The notes under the pieces are model-generated. The model searched no databases and was not told where the DNA came from. It saw nothing but the letters and a program-made list of their open reading frames with translations. Below are positions 1 to 8,700 of a stretch of DNA of 64,000 nt, in pieces. Every line of letters begins with the position of its first letter. Position 1 is the first letter of the stretch. Origin of the DNA: Bacteroidota bacterium (lineage in GTDB: Bacteria; Bacteroidota; Bacteroidia; Chitinophagales; Chitinophagaceae); contig JAFDYD010000028.1 in the NCBI GenBank assembly GCA_018267615.1, positions 29,516 to 93,515 of the forward strand, given 5' to 3'. The position numbers and the translations under genes were made by a program.

Positions 1-28
1 GTTCAGCGTTCAGCGTTCAGCGTTCAGC
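1..28. repeat. Four tandem copies of a 7-bp unit (GTTCAGC)
   Basis: The unit GTTCAGC occurs four times without interruption at the left edge of the window, about 30 nt before the promoter of the first gene. Its position and word-like composition match the arms of the intergenic inverted repeats found elsewhere here. It may be the right arm of such a repeat whose left arm lies outside the window. Confidence 0.8.
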
Positions 29-59
29 GATTTAACATCCGCTTCATCTTCAATTTTAA

Positions 60-67
60 TAAATTTG
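60..67 (+). promoter_or_regulatory. Predicted -7 box (TAAATTTG) for the CoA-binding gene
   Basis: A perfect match to the Bacteroidota -7 consensus TAnnTTTG, ending four nt before the ATG at 72. Transcription would start at or next to the start codon, so a leaderless mRNA is inferred. No clear -33 TTTG was seen. Confidence 0.5.
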
Positions 68-71
68 CATC

Positions 72-446
72 ATGAACAATTCCAATTCGGAAAAAACACT
101 TGTACTTGGTGCGTCGGATAATCCTTCGCGTTATAGTTTTCTGGCCGTTAATAAACTTCGTGCAAAAGGTCATCCTGTTGCTGCGATCGGACTTAGAAAA
201 GTGAAGGTGGCCGACGTGGATATCGACACAGAAAAAAAACCTTATACAGATATTGATACGGTCACCATATATCTAAATCCTCAAAACCAGAAAGAATATT
301 ACGACTATGTCCTTTCATTGCACCCAAAACGTGTCATTTTTAACCCCGGTGCAGAGAATGAAGAATTCGAGAAACTGCTGAAGGCCAATGGTATCCAAAT
401 CGCTGAGGCTTGTACGCTGGTGCTGCTTACAACAGGGCAGTTTTAG
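72..446 (+). CDS. CoA-binding domain protein (YccU-like)
   Basis: A 124-residue single-domain protein with a Rossmann-like CoA-binding fold. The N-terminal glycine turn (LVLGASDNPSRYS, about residues 10-22), the central VTIYLNP strand and the C-terminal NPGAENEEF / EACTLVLL segments are typical of the stand-alone CoA-binding family related to succinyl-CoA synthetase alpha chains. Its length fits the family. The partner and physiological role of these proteins are generally unknown. A promoter box lies four nt before the ATG, which supports this start. The gene stands alone, with about 100 nt to the next gene. Confidence 0.85.
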   Translation: MNNSNSEKTLVLGASDNPSRYSFLAVNKLRAKGHPVAAIGLRKVKVADVDIDTEKKPYTDIDTVTIYLNPQNQKEYYDYVLSLHPKRVIFNPGAENEEFEKLLKANGIQIAEACTLVLLTTGQF

Positions 447-549
447 AACAATATCACCCCTGATTTCCCGTTTTTATCTAAGGTCAACTGCAAAAAGAAT
501 TGTTCAAACCATTTGATCATTTTTTGCAGAACGCCTCAAACTCGTACCC

Positions 550-1005
550 ATGAAATTCCGGACCACCATCCGATCTATGGCATTCTGCATGCTCATTACA
601 ACAAGCGTGCGCGCACAACAACTGGCCACCACCCGATCTGTAATCATTTCTCAACCCGATATATTTAAAAAATTCCCTCAAAAAGCAGCATGTGATATTG
701 CATCGCTGGAGCAATTGTTCAATATGCATGATGATGTCTCCCTGCAACTATCGCCCGATTTTTCATTGGAAGGAAAAATAATCTCCCGTAAAAAGTCGAA
801 TGCGTTTGCTGAAACAATCAATATACGTTTGTCTGAATTCCAGGAAACTATTTTTACCATTTCGCGCATTCAAACAGAAAATGGTGAAACAAGATTTATT
901 GGTCATATACTAAGCCTGGAAGGAGAAGAAGCGATCGTATTGCAATTCGAAGACAAGCAATATTTTTTTATTAAAACAGAGCAAAGGTTTTTGATGACAG
1001 ATTAA
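550..1005 (+). CDS. Secreted protein of unknown function upstream of the metzincin-like gene
   Basis: A 151-residue protein with an N-terminal signal peptide (hydrophobic stretch at about residues 9-20, then VRAQQ), so probably exported to the periplasm. The rest looks like a small beta-rich domain ending in EEAIVLQFEDKQYFFIK, with no catalytic motif that I recognise. It ends 30 nt before the metzincin-like gene on the same strand, so the two are probably co-transcribed. Related secreted metalloproteases carry beta-rich pro-domains, so this may be a separately encoded pro-domain or inhibitor. That is inference from context only. Confidence 0.6.
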   Translation: MKFRTTIRSMAFCMLITTSVRAQQLATTRSVIISQPDIFKKFPQKAACDIASLEQLFNMHDDVSLQLSPDFSLEGKIISRKKSNAFAETINIRLSEFQETIFTISRIQTENGETRFIGHILSLEGEEAIVLQFEDKQYFFIKTEQRFLMTD

Positions 1006-1035
1006 ATTGTCGAAATCTATTTTATATCCAGATCC

Positions 1036-2181
1036 ATGAAACAACTTATGCAAAGATTACTGATGAAATCCATTACATCATGCATACTCATGATTGCTTC
1101 ATGTTTTTGTTTCTTGACCGTCAACGCGCAAATACCTTTATTAAACAGTTATCCAGCCGCACATGCAACGGTATATCTTGATTTCAACGGACAATTTGTA
1201 GACGGAACCATCTGGAACCAACGGGGATCCATAAACGCAAATCCTGCATCTTTATCAAAGAACGATATCAATGAAATTTTCGAACGCATCGCGGATGATT
1301 ATCATCCATTCAATATCAACATAACCACGGATATTTCAGTGTATGAAAAAGCTCCTGTATGGCAACGCATGAGAATTATTTTTACACCAACAAATAACTG
1401 GTATGGAAATTCGGCTGGTGCTTCGTGCGTTGGTTCTTTTACCTGGGGTGATGATACCCCTGCATGGGTGTTCATCAATTTATTAAGTAATAATCCAAGG
1501 TTTATCGCATCATGTGCTTCACATCAAATCGGTCATACTCTTGGGTTGCAGCATCAAAGTATATATGACGCCAATTGTTCCAAGATCACCGAGTATAACG
1601 GCGGCGCGGGAACGATAAATGACGGCTGGGCGCCGATTATGGGCGTTGCCTATTATAAAAATTGCGCGGTTTGGCAAACTGGTCCGTCCGCAATCGGTTG
1701 TGATTCTCTGCAAAGCGATGCGGATATTATCGCCGGACCGGCAAATGGTTTTGGTTTCAGAACCGACGATTACGGAGATGATCATACGAAATCGGAGATT
1801 ATAAAAATATCAGGACAAACTTTTTCGGTGAAGGGAATGATCAACCGCGCTGGCGATAAGGATGCATTCAAATTCAATGTCGATACGCGCGCCGAACTCC
1901 AGTTGCATGTGGTTCCGAATAATGCTTTTCAAAAAAAATATAACGAATCAAATATTCGCATCAGCTTGTTGAATGCGCATGCAGATACCATTGCAGTGTA
2001 TGAACCAACGAAACTCATGTACACCGGTGTCGATCTCGTATTGGACCCTGGCACATACTATTTCATTGTTGGAGATAATGAACATTGCGAATGTCGCAAG
2101 CCATCATTTTATGCAATCAGTGGCTCCATTACAGGAATGGATCGCTTGAAACAATTTGCGCTGAACCATTCTTTACAATAA
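1036..2181 (+). CDS. Secreted metzincin-fold protein with the catalytic Glu replaced by Gln
   Basis: A 381-residue protein with a signal peptide ending near VNAQ. The middle region resembles secreted bacterial zinc metalloproteases: VYLDFNGQFVDG, then IADDYHPFNINITT, the SHQIGHTLGLQHQ zinc site (His163, His167, His173) and a Met-turn at WAPIMGVAYY (Met202). All three zinc ligands are present, but the general base expected in HExxHxxGxxH is Gln164 (codon CAA), so hydrolysis is probably lost or weak. Residues of about 265-365 look like a PPC-type beta-sandwich (DAFKFNV, LDPGTYYFIVGD). It could be a binding pseudoprotease, or a sequencing error could have changed GAA to CAA. Confidence 0.75.
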   Translation: MKQLMQRLLMKSITSCILMIASCFCFLTVNAQIPLLNSYPAAHATVYLDFNGQFVDGTIWNQRGSINANPASLSKNDINEIFERIADDYHPFNINITTDISVYEKAPVWQRMRIIFTPTNNWYGNSAGASCVGSFTWGDDTPAWVFINLLSNNPRFIASCASHQIGHTLGLQHQSIYDANCSKITEYNGGAGTINDGWAPIMGVAYYKNCAVWQTGPSAIGCDSLQSDADIIAGPANGFGFRTDDYGDDHTKSEIIKISGQTFSVKGMINRAGDKDAFKFNVDTRAELQLHVVPNNAFQKKYNESNIRISLLNAHADTIAVYEPTKLMYTGVDLVLDPGTYYFIVGDNEHCECRKPSFYAISGSITGMDRLKQFALNHSLQ

Positions 2182-2216
2182 TAACCCTCGTTTATCGGTT
2201 ACACGAGCAGGTGATG

Positions 2217-2345
2217 TTTGAGTTGATTTGTCGATTAGTCGATACGTCGATTACTCAAGTTTGTAAAAAGTAATTGGAAATAAAATCCGTTCTTCTTATT
2301 AGATCAGGCCATCGACTTTTCGACTAATCGACAAATAAACTCAAA
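2217..2345. repeat. Intergenic inverted repeat, 35-nt arms
   Basis: The left arm 2217-2251 and right arm 2311-2345 are reverse complements with about three mismatches, separated by 59 nt. The arms are made of near-tandem words such as GTCGATTAGTCGAT. It follows the metzincin-like gene and lies just upstream of a second, unrelated inverted repeat. A transcript would fold into one long hairpin; there is no classical U-tract. Confidence 0.85.
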
Positions 2346-2378
2346 TTAACCCACTACCAACTATATGCGATTTTGCCG

Positions 2379-2542
2379 TAGTGTCTCAGTTTGATTTTAG
2401 AGGTGGAAGGTATAGGGTATGGCAGAGCTTGTTTTAATTCACGATTTTTATTTTTCACCCTAAGCAACATTATTAATTAACAGCTTGCCATACCCTACAC
2501 CTCTTACCTTCCACCTTTCAAAAAAATTAAACTGAGACAGTA
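2379..2542. mobile_element. MITE-like palindromic element, copy 1
   Basis: The ends match a terminal inverted repeat: TAGTGTCTCAGTTT on the left, and its complement with one mismatch on the right. The arms run 2379-2430 and 2482-2542 and differ by a 6-nt word in the AAGGT/GGGTATGG region. The central loop is similar, in reverse orientation, to the loop of the element at 18472-18644. It has no ORF. A 9-bp direct repeat, CGATTTTGC, lies at 2368-2376 and 2544-2552 and may be a target-site duplication. With the preceding repeat it fills the 2182-2593 gap. Confidence 0.75.
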
Positions 2543-2593
2543 TCGATTTTGCGTGTATTTAGTTTTTTGGTAAATTCGACAAACCTATTTCAT

Positions 2594-3067
2594 ATGTTAT
2601 GGCGAAAATTTAATGGCGACCCGATTGAACTACCGATTGCCCATGCCGTTGAAAATGCTATCCGGCGTGAAACCGAAAAAGGCTACCATCTGAAAGTCTG
2701 CATTGGTACCGACTCCCAGGTAAAAGGAATTGAAACAGAATTTGCAACTGTAATTGTTTTTCTACGTGAAGGACATGGAGGATTCATGTTTATTCATAAC
2801 GAAAAGACAAGAACAAAATACACCATCAAAGAACGCATGCTGGTGGAAGTTGCAAAGAGCATTGAAATCGCTTACGAACTGTGCAATCTTTTTACGAGGT
2901 ACAATGTCGACATGGAAGTGCATGCGGATATCAATACCAACCCGCATTTTAAAAGTAACGACGCACTCAAAGAAGCGATGGGATATATTCTCGGAATGGG
3001 CTTTGCATTCAAAGCAAAACCAGAGGCATTTGCCAGCAGTAGTTGTGCAAACAAAGTAGTGAACTGA
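2594..3067 (+). CDS. RNase H-like fold protein (YkuK/DUF458 family)
   Basis: About 157 residues from the ATG at 2594. An in-frame TTG at 2549 is possible but would give a poorly matching N-terminus next to the repeat. Recognisable parts are KVCIGTDSQVKG, with the first acidic residue of an RNase H-like site, then TKYTIKERMLVEVAKSIE and VEVHADIN-like EVHADINTNP, and the C-terminal FKAKPEAFASSSCANK. This pattern is that of the YkuK/DUF458 family, predicted RNase H-fold nucleases of unknown substrate. It converges on engB. Confidence 0.75.
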   Translation: MLWRKFNGDPIELPIAHAVENAIRRETEKGYHLKVCIGTDSQVKGIETEFATVIVFLREGHGGFMFIHNEKTRTKYTIKERMLVEVAKSIEIAYELCNLFTRYNVDMEVHADINTNPHFKSNDALKEAMGYILGMGFAFKAKPEAFASSSCANKVVN

Positions 3068-3073
3068 TCACAG

Positions 3074-3101
3074 CAGCCATCCTTCTAAAACTGAATGGCT
3101 G
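3074..3101. terminator. Possible hairpin between convergent genes
   Basis: CAGCCAT and ATGGCTG form a 7-bp stem with a 14-nt loop in the gap between the RNase H-like gene and engB. There is no clear U-tract in either direction, so its role as terminator is uncertain. Confidence 0.35.
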
Positions 3102-3143
3102 TAATGCAGCCAAAGAGAACTTCTTCCCCCTACCGGAATTTTT

Positions 3144-3788
3144 TTACTCGCCCTGCTCAAATTCTTTATTCATTTCATCGATAAGCGCAAGTATTTTATC
3201 TCTCCCCAATTTTTTTACAGAGCTGGTAATAAAATGCTGTGGAAGAAATTGCCAGGTTTCGCGCATTTTATTTAAAAAAGATTTTACGTTAGCACTTACC
3301 ACCCGTTGATTTTCCTTGTCGGCTTTTGTGAAAACAAGACAAAAAGAAATTTCCCATTTTCCGAGATCGGCGATAAAATCAATATCTAATTTTTGTGGAG
3401 AATGCCGACTGTCTATCAACACAAAAACGTTGACGAGGTTTTCTCTTTTGCGAAGATAATTTTCGATCATCTGTTGCCATCTTCGTCTGTCGCTTTGAGA
3501 AACTTTTGCAAATCCATAACCTGGAAGATCTACAATATACCATTCGTCTACATTTTTTTTTCCGCCAGCAGCAGGTGATGTACTTTCAATTCCAAAATGA
3601 TTGATCAATTGTGTTTTTCCGGGTGCAGCAGATGTCTTTGCTAACTTGTCATTATTACAAAGCATGTTGATCAGAGAAGATTTACCAACATTGCTTCGCC
3701 CGATAAACGCATATTCAGGCCTGTCTGGTTTTGGACATTTTGTATAATCCGGGCTACTAATAATATATTTGGCTGATTTGATGAGCAT
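3144..3788 (-). CDS. engB: Ribosome biogenesis GTPase EngB (YihA/YsxC)
   Basis: A TRAFAC-class GTPase needed for large ribosomal subunit assembly. The G1 motif GRSNVGKSS, the G2 region with TSAAPGKTQ, G3 DLPGYGF and G4 TKAD are all present. Starting at the ATG at 3788 gives about 214 residues beginning MLIKSAKY, which matches the usual MxIKSAEF-type EngB N-terminus. An upstream in-frame ATG at 3836 would add 16 unusual residues. The gene is divergent from the ECF sigma factor and convergent with the RNase H-like gene. Confidence 0.93.
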   Translation of the reverse strand: MLIKSAKYIISSPDYTKCPKPDRPEYAFIGRSNVGKSSLINMLCNNDKLAKTSAAPGKTQLINHFGIESTSPAAGGKKNVDEWYIVDLPGYGFAKVSQSDRRRWQQMIENYLRKRENLVNVFVLIDSRHSPQKLDIDFIADLGKWEISFCLVFTKADKENQRVVSANVKSFLNKMRETWQFLPQHFITSSVKKLGRDKILALIDEMNKEFEQGE

Positions 3789-3913
3789 CGGCTGTAATAT
3801 ATGGATTTCAGGAAATATAGTTTTACGAATTGACATTCGATTTTATTTGCCACTTGAAAAAATAAAATCTATCCTATCTGGTTTTTTCTTAAATTACTTT
3901 TATAACCGGACTG

Positions 3914-4459
3914 ATGCGACCCATAATCACAAATGGAGATGAGAATGCTTTGGAACAGCTCTTCGCTGATATTTTCAGGGAGCATGAATACGCTTTGTAC
4001 ACAGTTGCGCTCAGGCTCACAAAATCTGATCAGCAGGCTAAAGACATCATACAAGAAGTATTTTTAAAATTGTGGGAATGTCGCCATAGCATACACAGCA
4101 TCGAGAATATTGAAGCATGGTTATACCGCATCACAGAAAATAAAGTGATCGATCATCTACGCAAAACTGCTGTGGACGCACGTTTAAAAGACGCAGTATG
4201 GAACGCCTTACAACAAATGCTCAATGAAACAGAATCCTTAATATCGGTGAAGGAATACAATCTTATCATCAGTAAAGCAATCGACCGTCTTCCACCACAA
4301 CGAAAGCTCATCTATCAAATGAATAAGGAAAAAGAATTGAGCTACCAGGAAATTGCCGACGAACTTCATATTTCAAGACATACCGTCAAAAATCAACTTT
4401 CTACTGCAATTCAGTCCATCCGCAGTTTCTTCAATAAAACAATAAAATTCTTTCTATAA
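3914..4459 (+). CDS. ECF-type RNA polymerase sigma factor
   Basis: A 181-residue sigma-70 family factor of the extracytoplasmic-function type. Region 2 covers about residues 18-85 (LRLTKSDQQAKDIIQEVFLKLWE, then AWLYRITENKVIDHLRK). Region 4 covers about 120-170 (LPPQRKLIYQMNKEKELSYQEIA and the helix-turn-helix HISRHTVKNQL). It precedes fecR, susC and susD on the same strand, the standard order of Bacteroidota trans-envelope signalling loci. It probably directs transcription of this operon once released by the FecR protein. An inverted repeat lies between it and its anti-sigma gene. Confidence 0.93.
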   Translation: MRPIITNGDENALEQLFADIFREHEYALYTVALRLTKSDQQAKDIIQEVFLKLWECRHSIHSIENIEAWLYRITENKVIDHLRKTAVDARLKDAVWNALQQMLNETESLISVKEYNLIISKAIDRLPPQRKLIYQMNKEKELSYQEIADELHISRHTVKNQLSTAIQSIRSFFNKTIKFFL

Positions 4460-4466
4460 AGTCTGA

Positions 4467-4557
4467 ACCGGGATTTTATGCGATTATACTGATTGCACTA
4501 ATCGTCCTGCAGTTTTCAACAATCAGTACAATCAGAATAATCGTATAAAATCCCGGT
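4467..4557. repeat. Inverted repeat between sigma factor and anti-sigma gene
   Basis: The arms 4467-4495 and 4529-4557 are 29 nt long with two mismatches and a 33-nt spacer. They start eight nt after the sigma-factor stop codon and contain quasi-tandem words (GATTATACTGATTG). A transcript reading from sigma factor into fecR would form a strong hairpin here, so it could uncouple the two genes. Confidence 0.85.
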
Positions 4558-4634
4558 CCAAATTATTTTCACGCCCAATAGGAACAATCTCTTTTTGATT
4601 CGTCTATTATATATAGGCCCCCAATTTATTTGCC

Positions 4635-5630
4635 ATGGAAGAAAGAATAAAATACCTTTTCCGTCAGTATATTGAAAATACCTGCACGAAGGAAGAACTG
4701 GAAGAATTTTTTGCGTATGTGCAGGAAGCAAAGAATGACGAACAACTCAGGAACCTGATCAAAAAAATATATGACGGTATCCGGGAAAATTCTTCACTGA
4801 CATATGTCGACGAAAGTGGTAACCTCGTTCTGACAAAACCAGAATGGCTGGTACAGCAGCCTACGCAAAAAAAATCTTTCCAGAAGAAAATAATAGTCGC
4901 CGGAATTGGAGCTATTTGTATAATTACGGCTGTCGGTGTTTGGTTTACAAACCGATCCGTCAATCGCAATCGCGAAATTCAAAAAACTGCGGCCTTAAAG
5001 AAAAAAATTACTGAAAGATCAGAATATAAATACCTGTTACTGCCAGATAGCACACAGGTATGGTTAAACGCAGTCAGCTCTTTGGAGTTTCCAGATCATT
5101 TCGAACAGAATAAAAGAGAGGTTTTTCTTTCTGGGGAAGCATACTTCGATGTAAAACATGCAGCAGAAACTCCATTCATCATTCATACCGGAAATATTTC
5201 TACAACGGTTTTGGGCACGGCATTCAATATAAAAGCTTATCCCGACCGTAAAACAATTATCGTAGCAGTGAGCCGCGGAAAAGTGAAAGTGAGCCGGGGC
5301 GATGAACTGGTAGCAACACTCACAAAAGGACAGCAGGTAAAAGTGAGTAATAAAAGCAATGATATCGCTACGAAAAATATTTCAGAAACACAGGTTGCCG
5401 GCTGGCAACAAGGAAATATGGTGTATGAAGATGAAAGCATATCAGACATCATTGCAGATCTCGAGCGCATGTATAATGTAAACATCCGCGTGACGGACGA
5501 AAATATCAGGAATTTAAAAGTGAGAACTTCATTTAAAAGAGAAGATGGAATAGAACATGCGTTGCAAATACTGTGCATACTGACGGATACCAAATTGGAA
5601 CAATCAGGAGGAATTTACACACTGCAATAA
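4635..5630 (+). CDS. FecR-family anti-sigma factor
   Basis: A 331-residue inner-membrane regulator. The cytoplasmic N-terminus (about residues 1-80, YIENTCTKEELEEFFAYV) is the sigma-binding part. One membrane segment lies at about 85-105 (IIVAGIGAICIITAVGVWF). The periplasmic FecR domain follows (LLLPDSTQVWLNAVSSLEFP, REVFLSGEAYFDVKH, TTVLGTAFNIKAY), then a C-terminal STN-like part (ISDIIADLERMYNVNI). In this family a TonB-dependent receptor signals through the periplasmic domain to free the sigma factor. SusC downstream has the matching STN domain. Confidence 0.93.
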   Translation: MEERIKYLFRQYIENTCTKEELEEFFAYVQEAKNDEQLRNLIKKIYDGIRENSSLTYVDESGNLVLTKPEWLVQQPTQKKSFQKKIIVAGIGAICIITAVGVWFTNRSVNRNREIQKTAALKKKITERSEYKYLLLPDSTQVWLNAVSSLEFPDHFEQNKREVFLSGEAYFDVKHAAETPFIIHTGNISTTVLGTAFNIKAYPDRKTIIVAVSRGKVKVSRGDELVATLTKGQQVKVSNKSNDIATKNISETQVAGWQQGNMVYEDESISDIIADLERMYNVNIRVTDENIRNLKVRTSFKREDGIEHALQILCILTDTKLEQSGGIYTLQ

Positions 5631-5691
5631 TTCTTAAAACCAAACTAATGCTTATGATTATATCGCCCCCAACCTAAATAAAAAAAATGAA

Positions 5692-5720
5692 CCGCTCCAG
5701 TTGCGGCCTGGAAGCGGCTC
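5692..5720 (+). promoter_or_regulatory. GC-rich hairpin in the susC leader
   Basis: CCGCTCCAG and CTGGAAGCGG form a stem with one bulge around a TTGCGGC loop in otherwise AT-rich DNA, about 50 nt before the likely ATG at 5765. An in-frame ATG at 5687 would make it coding, but the resulting residues look unlike a receptor N-terminus. It may be a leader structure; a regulatory function is not shown. Confidence 0.4.
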
Positions 5721-5764
5721 CGCGTTTTAAAAACTCTATTCAAGAATCTAAAACAATCAAAGCT

Positions 5765-8700
5765 ATGAATTTATGTGTAAAAACACACAATCCTGGCGCA
5801 TTGTGTGTGGCTTCACTTTTTCAAAACCTTGTCCGGCCATTTACAAAAAAAAAGGTACTCATGAAGGTTTCTTTCCTATCTGTTTTTTTGACCATAAGCA
5901 CGTTTCTGATGGCTCATGAGAGCAATAGCCAGGATCTGAATAAAATGACTGTGTCTATACAGTTAAAAAATTCAACTCTTAAGAGTGCACTCAGAAAAAT
6001 CGAAACGCTCACGAAGCTGGCATTCACTTATAAAACAAATGATATTGCTGCGTACAATGGTATCAGTTATATCGGTACCGATATACCAGTTTCAAAATTA
6101 CTTGAAGATTTGCTTAAGAACACAGATTTGAATTATGAACAGGTTAATGCTAATATCATCATCAAAAAAATAAGAAGTATTTCGAGTGCTGAAGTCTCTG
6201 ATAATCGTGTTGCCATCGAAAATATATTTGATGGTGGTGTCAAAGGAAAAATAACTGACGAGAAAGGCAATGCTGTTGGAAATGCATCCGTGCTTTTGAT
6301 TGGAACCAAAAGAGGCACCGCAGCAGATGCAAATGGAGAATTCAATCTGACAGGTGTCAAGGCTGGTAATTATAAATTACAGATCTCCGCGGTTGGATTT
6401 GCAACATTGATAACAGATATTAATATAAAAGATAACGAAACTGCAAACCTGAATTTCCAATTGAAAGTAGATAATACAAGCCTGAACGACGTTGTTGTAA
6501 CTGCGCTCGGTATTAAACGTGAAGTAAAAACTTTGGGATATGCTTCACAACAAATCAACTCGGATCAAATAGTTCAATCACATCAATCAAGTATCATAAA
6601 TGCCTTGCAGGGTAAAGTTGCAGGCGTTACTATCTCGAGCGCAGGCGGCGGTCCTGGCCAGGGAGCAAGCATTCTCATCAGGGGTATCAATTCGCTGAAC
6701 CCTGATAAAGATAATCAACCACTTTTTGTGATTGATGGAATGCCCGTTGATAATAGCACGTACACAACCGGCACTGATGGAAACCGCGGTACACAAATGG
6801 CAAATCGTATTTCGGATATCAACCCGGCAGACATCGAAAATGTAAATATATTAAGAGGTGGAGCTGCAACTGCGTTGTATGGTTTGCGTGGCGCAAATGG
6901 TGTTGTGGTGATCACAACAAAATCAGGACGCGCAGGAAAATTACAAGTTCATTTCGGTTCCAGTTACAGTGTAGACGATATTGATAAGTTGCCGGAGTTG
7001 CAATCCACATATACGATGGGTTTTGGAGGAAAGCTCAGCGATTACGATTCGGTAGGTTTCTGGCCTGCGTGGGGACCGACAGTTGCAGAAGCAAGAACAG
7101 TTGATCCCGGGCATCCTGCTTCACTATATAATAATTGGAAAAGAGCTTACAATACGGGTCATCAATTTAAAAACACCATCAGCTTTTCCGGAGGAAGTGA
7201 CAACGCAACATTTGCTTCTTCATTATCATACTCGAAACAAAACGGGCTGATACCATTTACTTATTACCAGGATATTACTGCGAGAGTAAATGGCCAACTT
7301 AAATTCAGTGATCAATTTAAGATGGGTACTTCTATCTATTATGCAAATACGAATGGAAATTTTTATGATGCAGACCGATACAATGAAGAATTGATCTATT
7401 GGGCTCCGCGTTATGATGTGCGCGATTTTTTAAAACCTGATGGCACACAAAAAACGTATGGAGAAACAAACAACCCAATGTACACTTCATTCACCAACAG
7501 ATATGTTTCAAAAGTTGATCACGTTATTGGAAATGTGAATTTCACATATAGTCCGTTGAAATGGTTCACAGCCACGTACCTGCTAGGTATGGATGAATAT
7601 GGTGATGCACGTACAGCAACGGCGCCCGGTCCGTCAGGAATTGCCGGAGAAATTCCAGGAGCTGATAATCTGCTTGGATTTATTCATCAGTATCAGATCA
7701 ATTATCGTCAACTCAACTCCAATTTGTTATTGACATTCGATCATACATGGGCAGGTAAATTTCAAACTACTTTGCGTGTAGGAAACGATGTATTGGATAG
7801 AAAAACAAACATCACATCTACTGAAGGAAATAATCTTGACGTATACAACCTGTTTAATTTAGGCAATGCAAAACAAGTGAGCACGACACAATATTTACAA
7901 AACTATCGTATCATCGGTGCTTACGGAGATCTTACATTAGGATACAGTAACTTTTTATTTTTAACTGTAACCGGCAGAAATGACTGGACATCATCACTAG
8001 AAAAAGATAATCGTTCCTTCTTTTATCCTTCAACGAGTTTAAGCTATATTTTTTCACAACATCTGACAATGCCTTCATGGTTGTCCTATGGAAAATTAAG
8101 AGCTTCTCTCGCCAGCATAGGAAAAGACGCGCTTCCATATAGCACGAGCATCGTGTATTCCTCTGGTTATTCAGTGGCGTATCCGGATCAACCATTCAAT
8201 CAGCCAATCAATGGAGTCATTGGCTGGAGCAGAAATGATAACGCAGGTTTGTCGACATTGAAACCGGAGAAAACAACAACGTTTGAAATCGGAACAGATC
8301 TTAACTTTTTCAAAGATCGCCTGAGTTTTAATTTCACCTGGTATAAATCTAATAGTAGAGATTTAATTATCCCGGTAACCGTCACTCCTACTTCAGGTTT
8401 TACAGGGATAACATTGAATGCCGGAGAAATTCAAAACACCGGTGTTGAATTCACGCTTAAAGGAGCTGCGGTAAAATCAAAGGATTTCAATTGGGATATC
8501 ATCGTCAATTTTTCTGCAAACAAGAATAAGGTCATATCAATTTATCCCGGACTACAAGAAATCGTTATTGGAAGTCAATTCGGATATTCAAATTCTACTG
8601 TAACGCAGAAATATATTCCTGGTGAATCTGTAGGAAATATTTATGGAACACCGTGGACACGTTATGGTGACGACAAAGATCCGTTGCGCTCAGATAAAAG

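Noticed and set aside
2762..3059. Overlapping frames on both strands over the RNase H-like gene
   Set aside because: They are explained by the real gene's codon pattern and show no recognisable motif or start signal.
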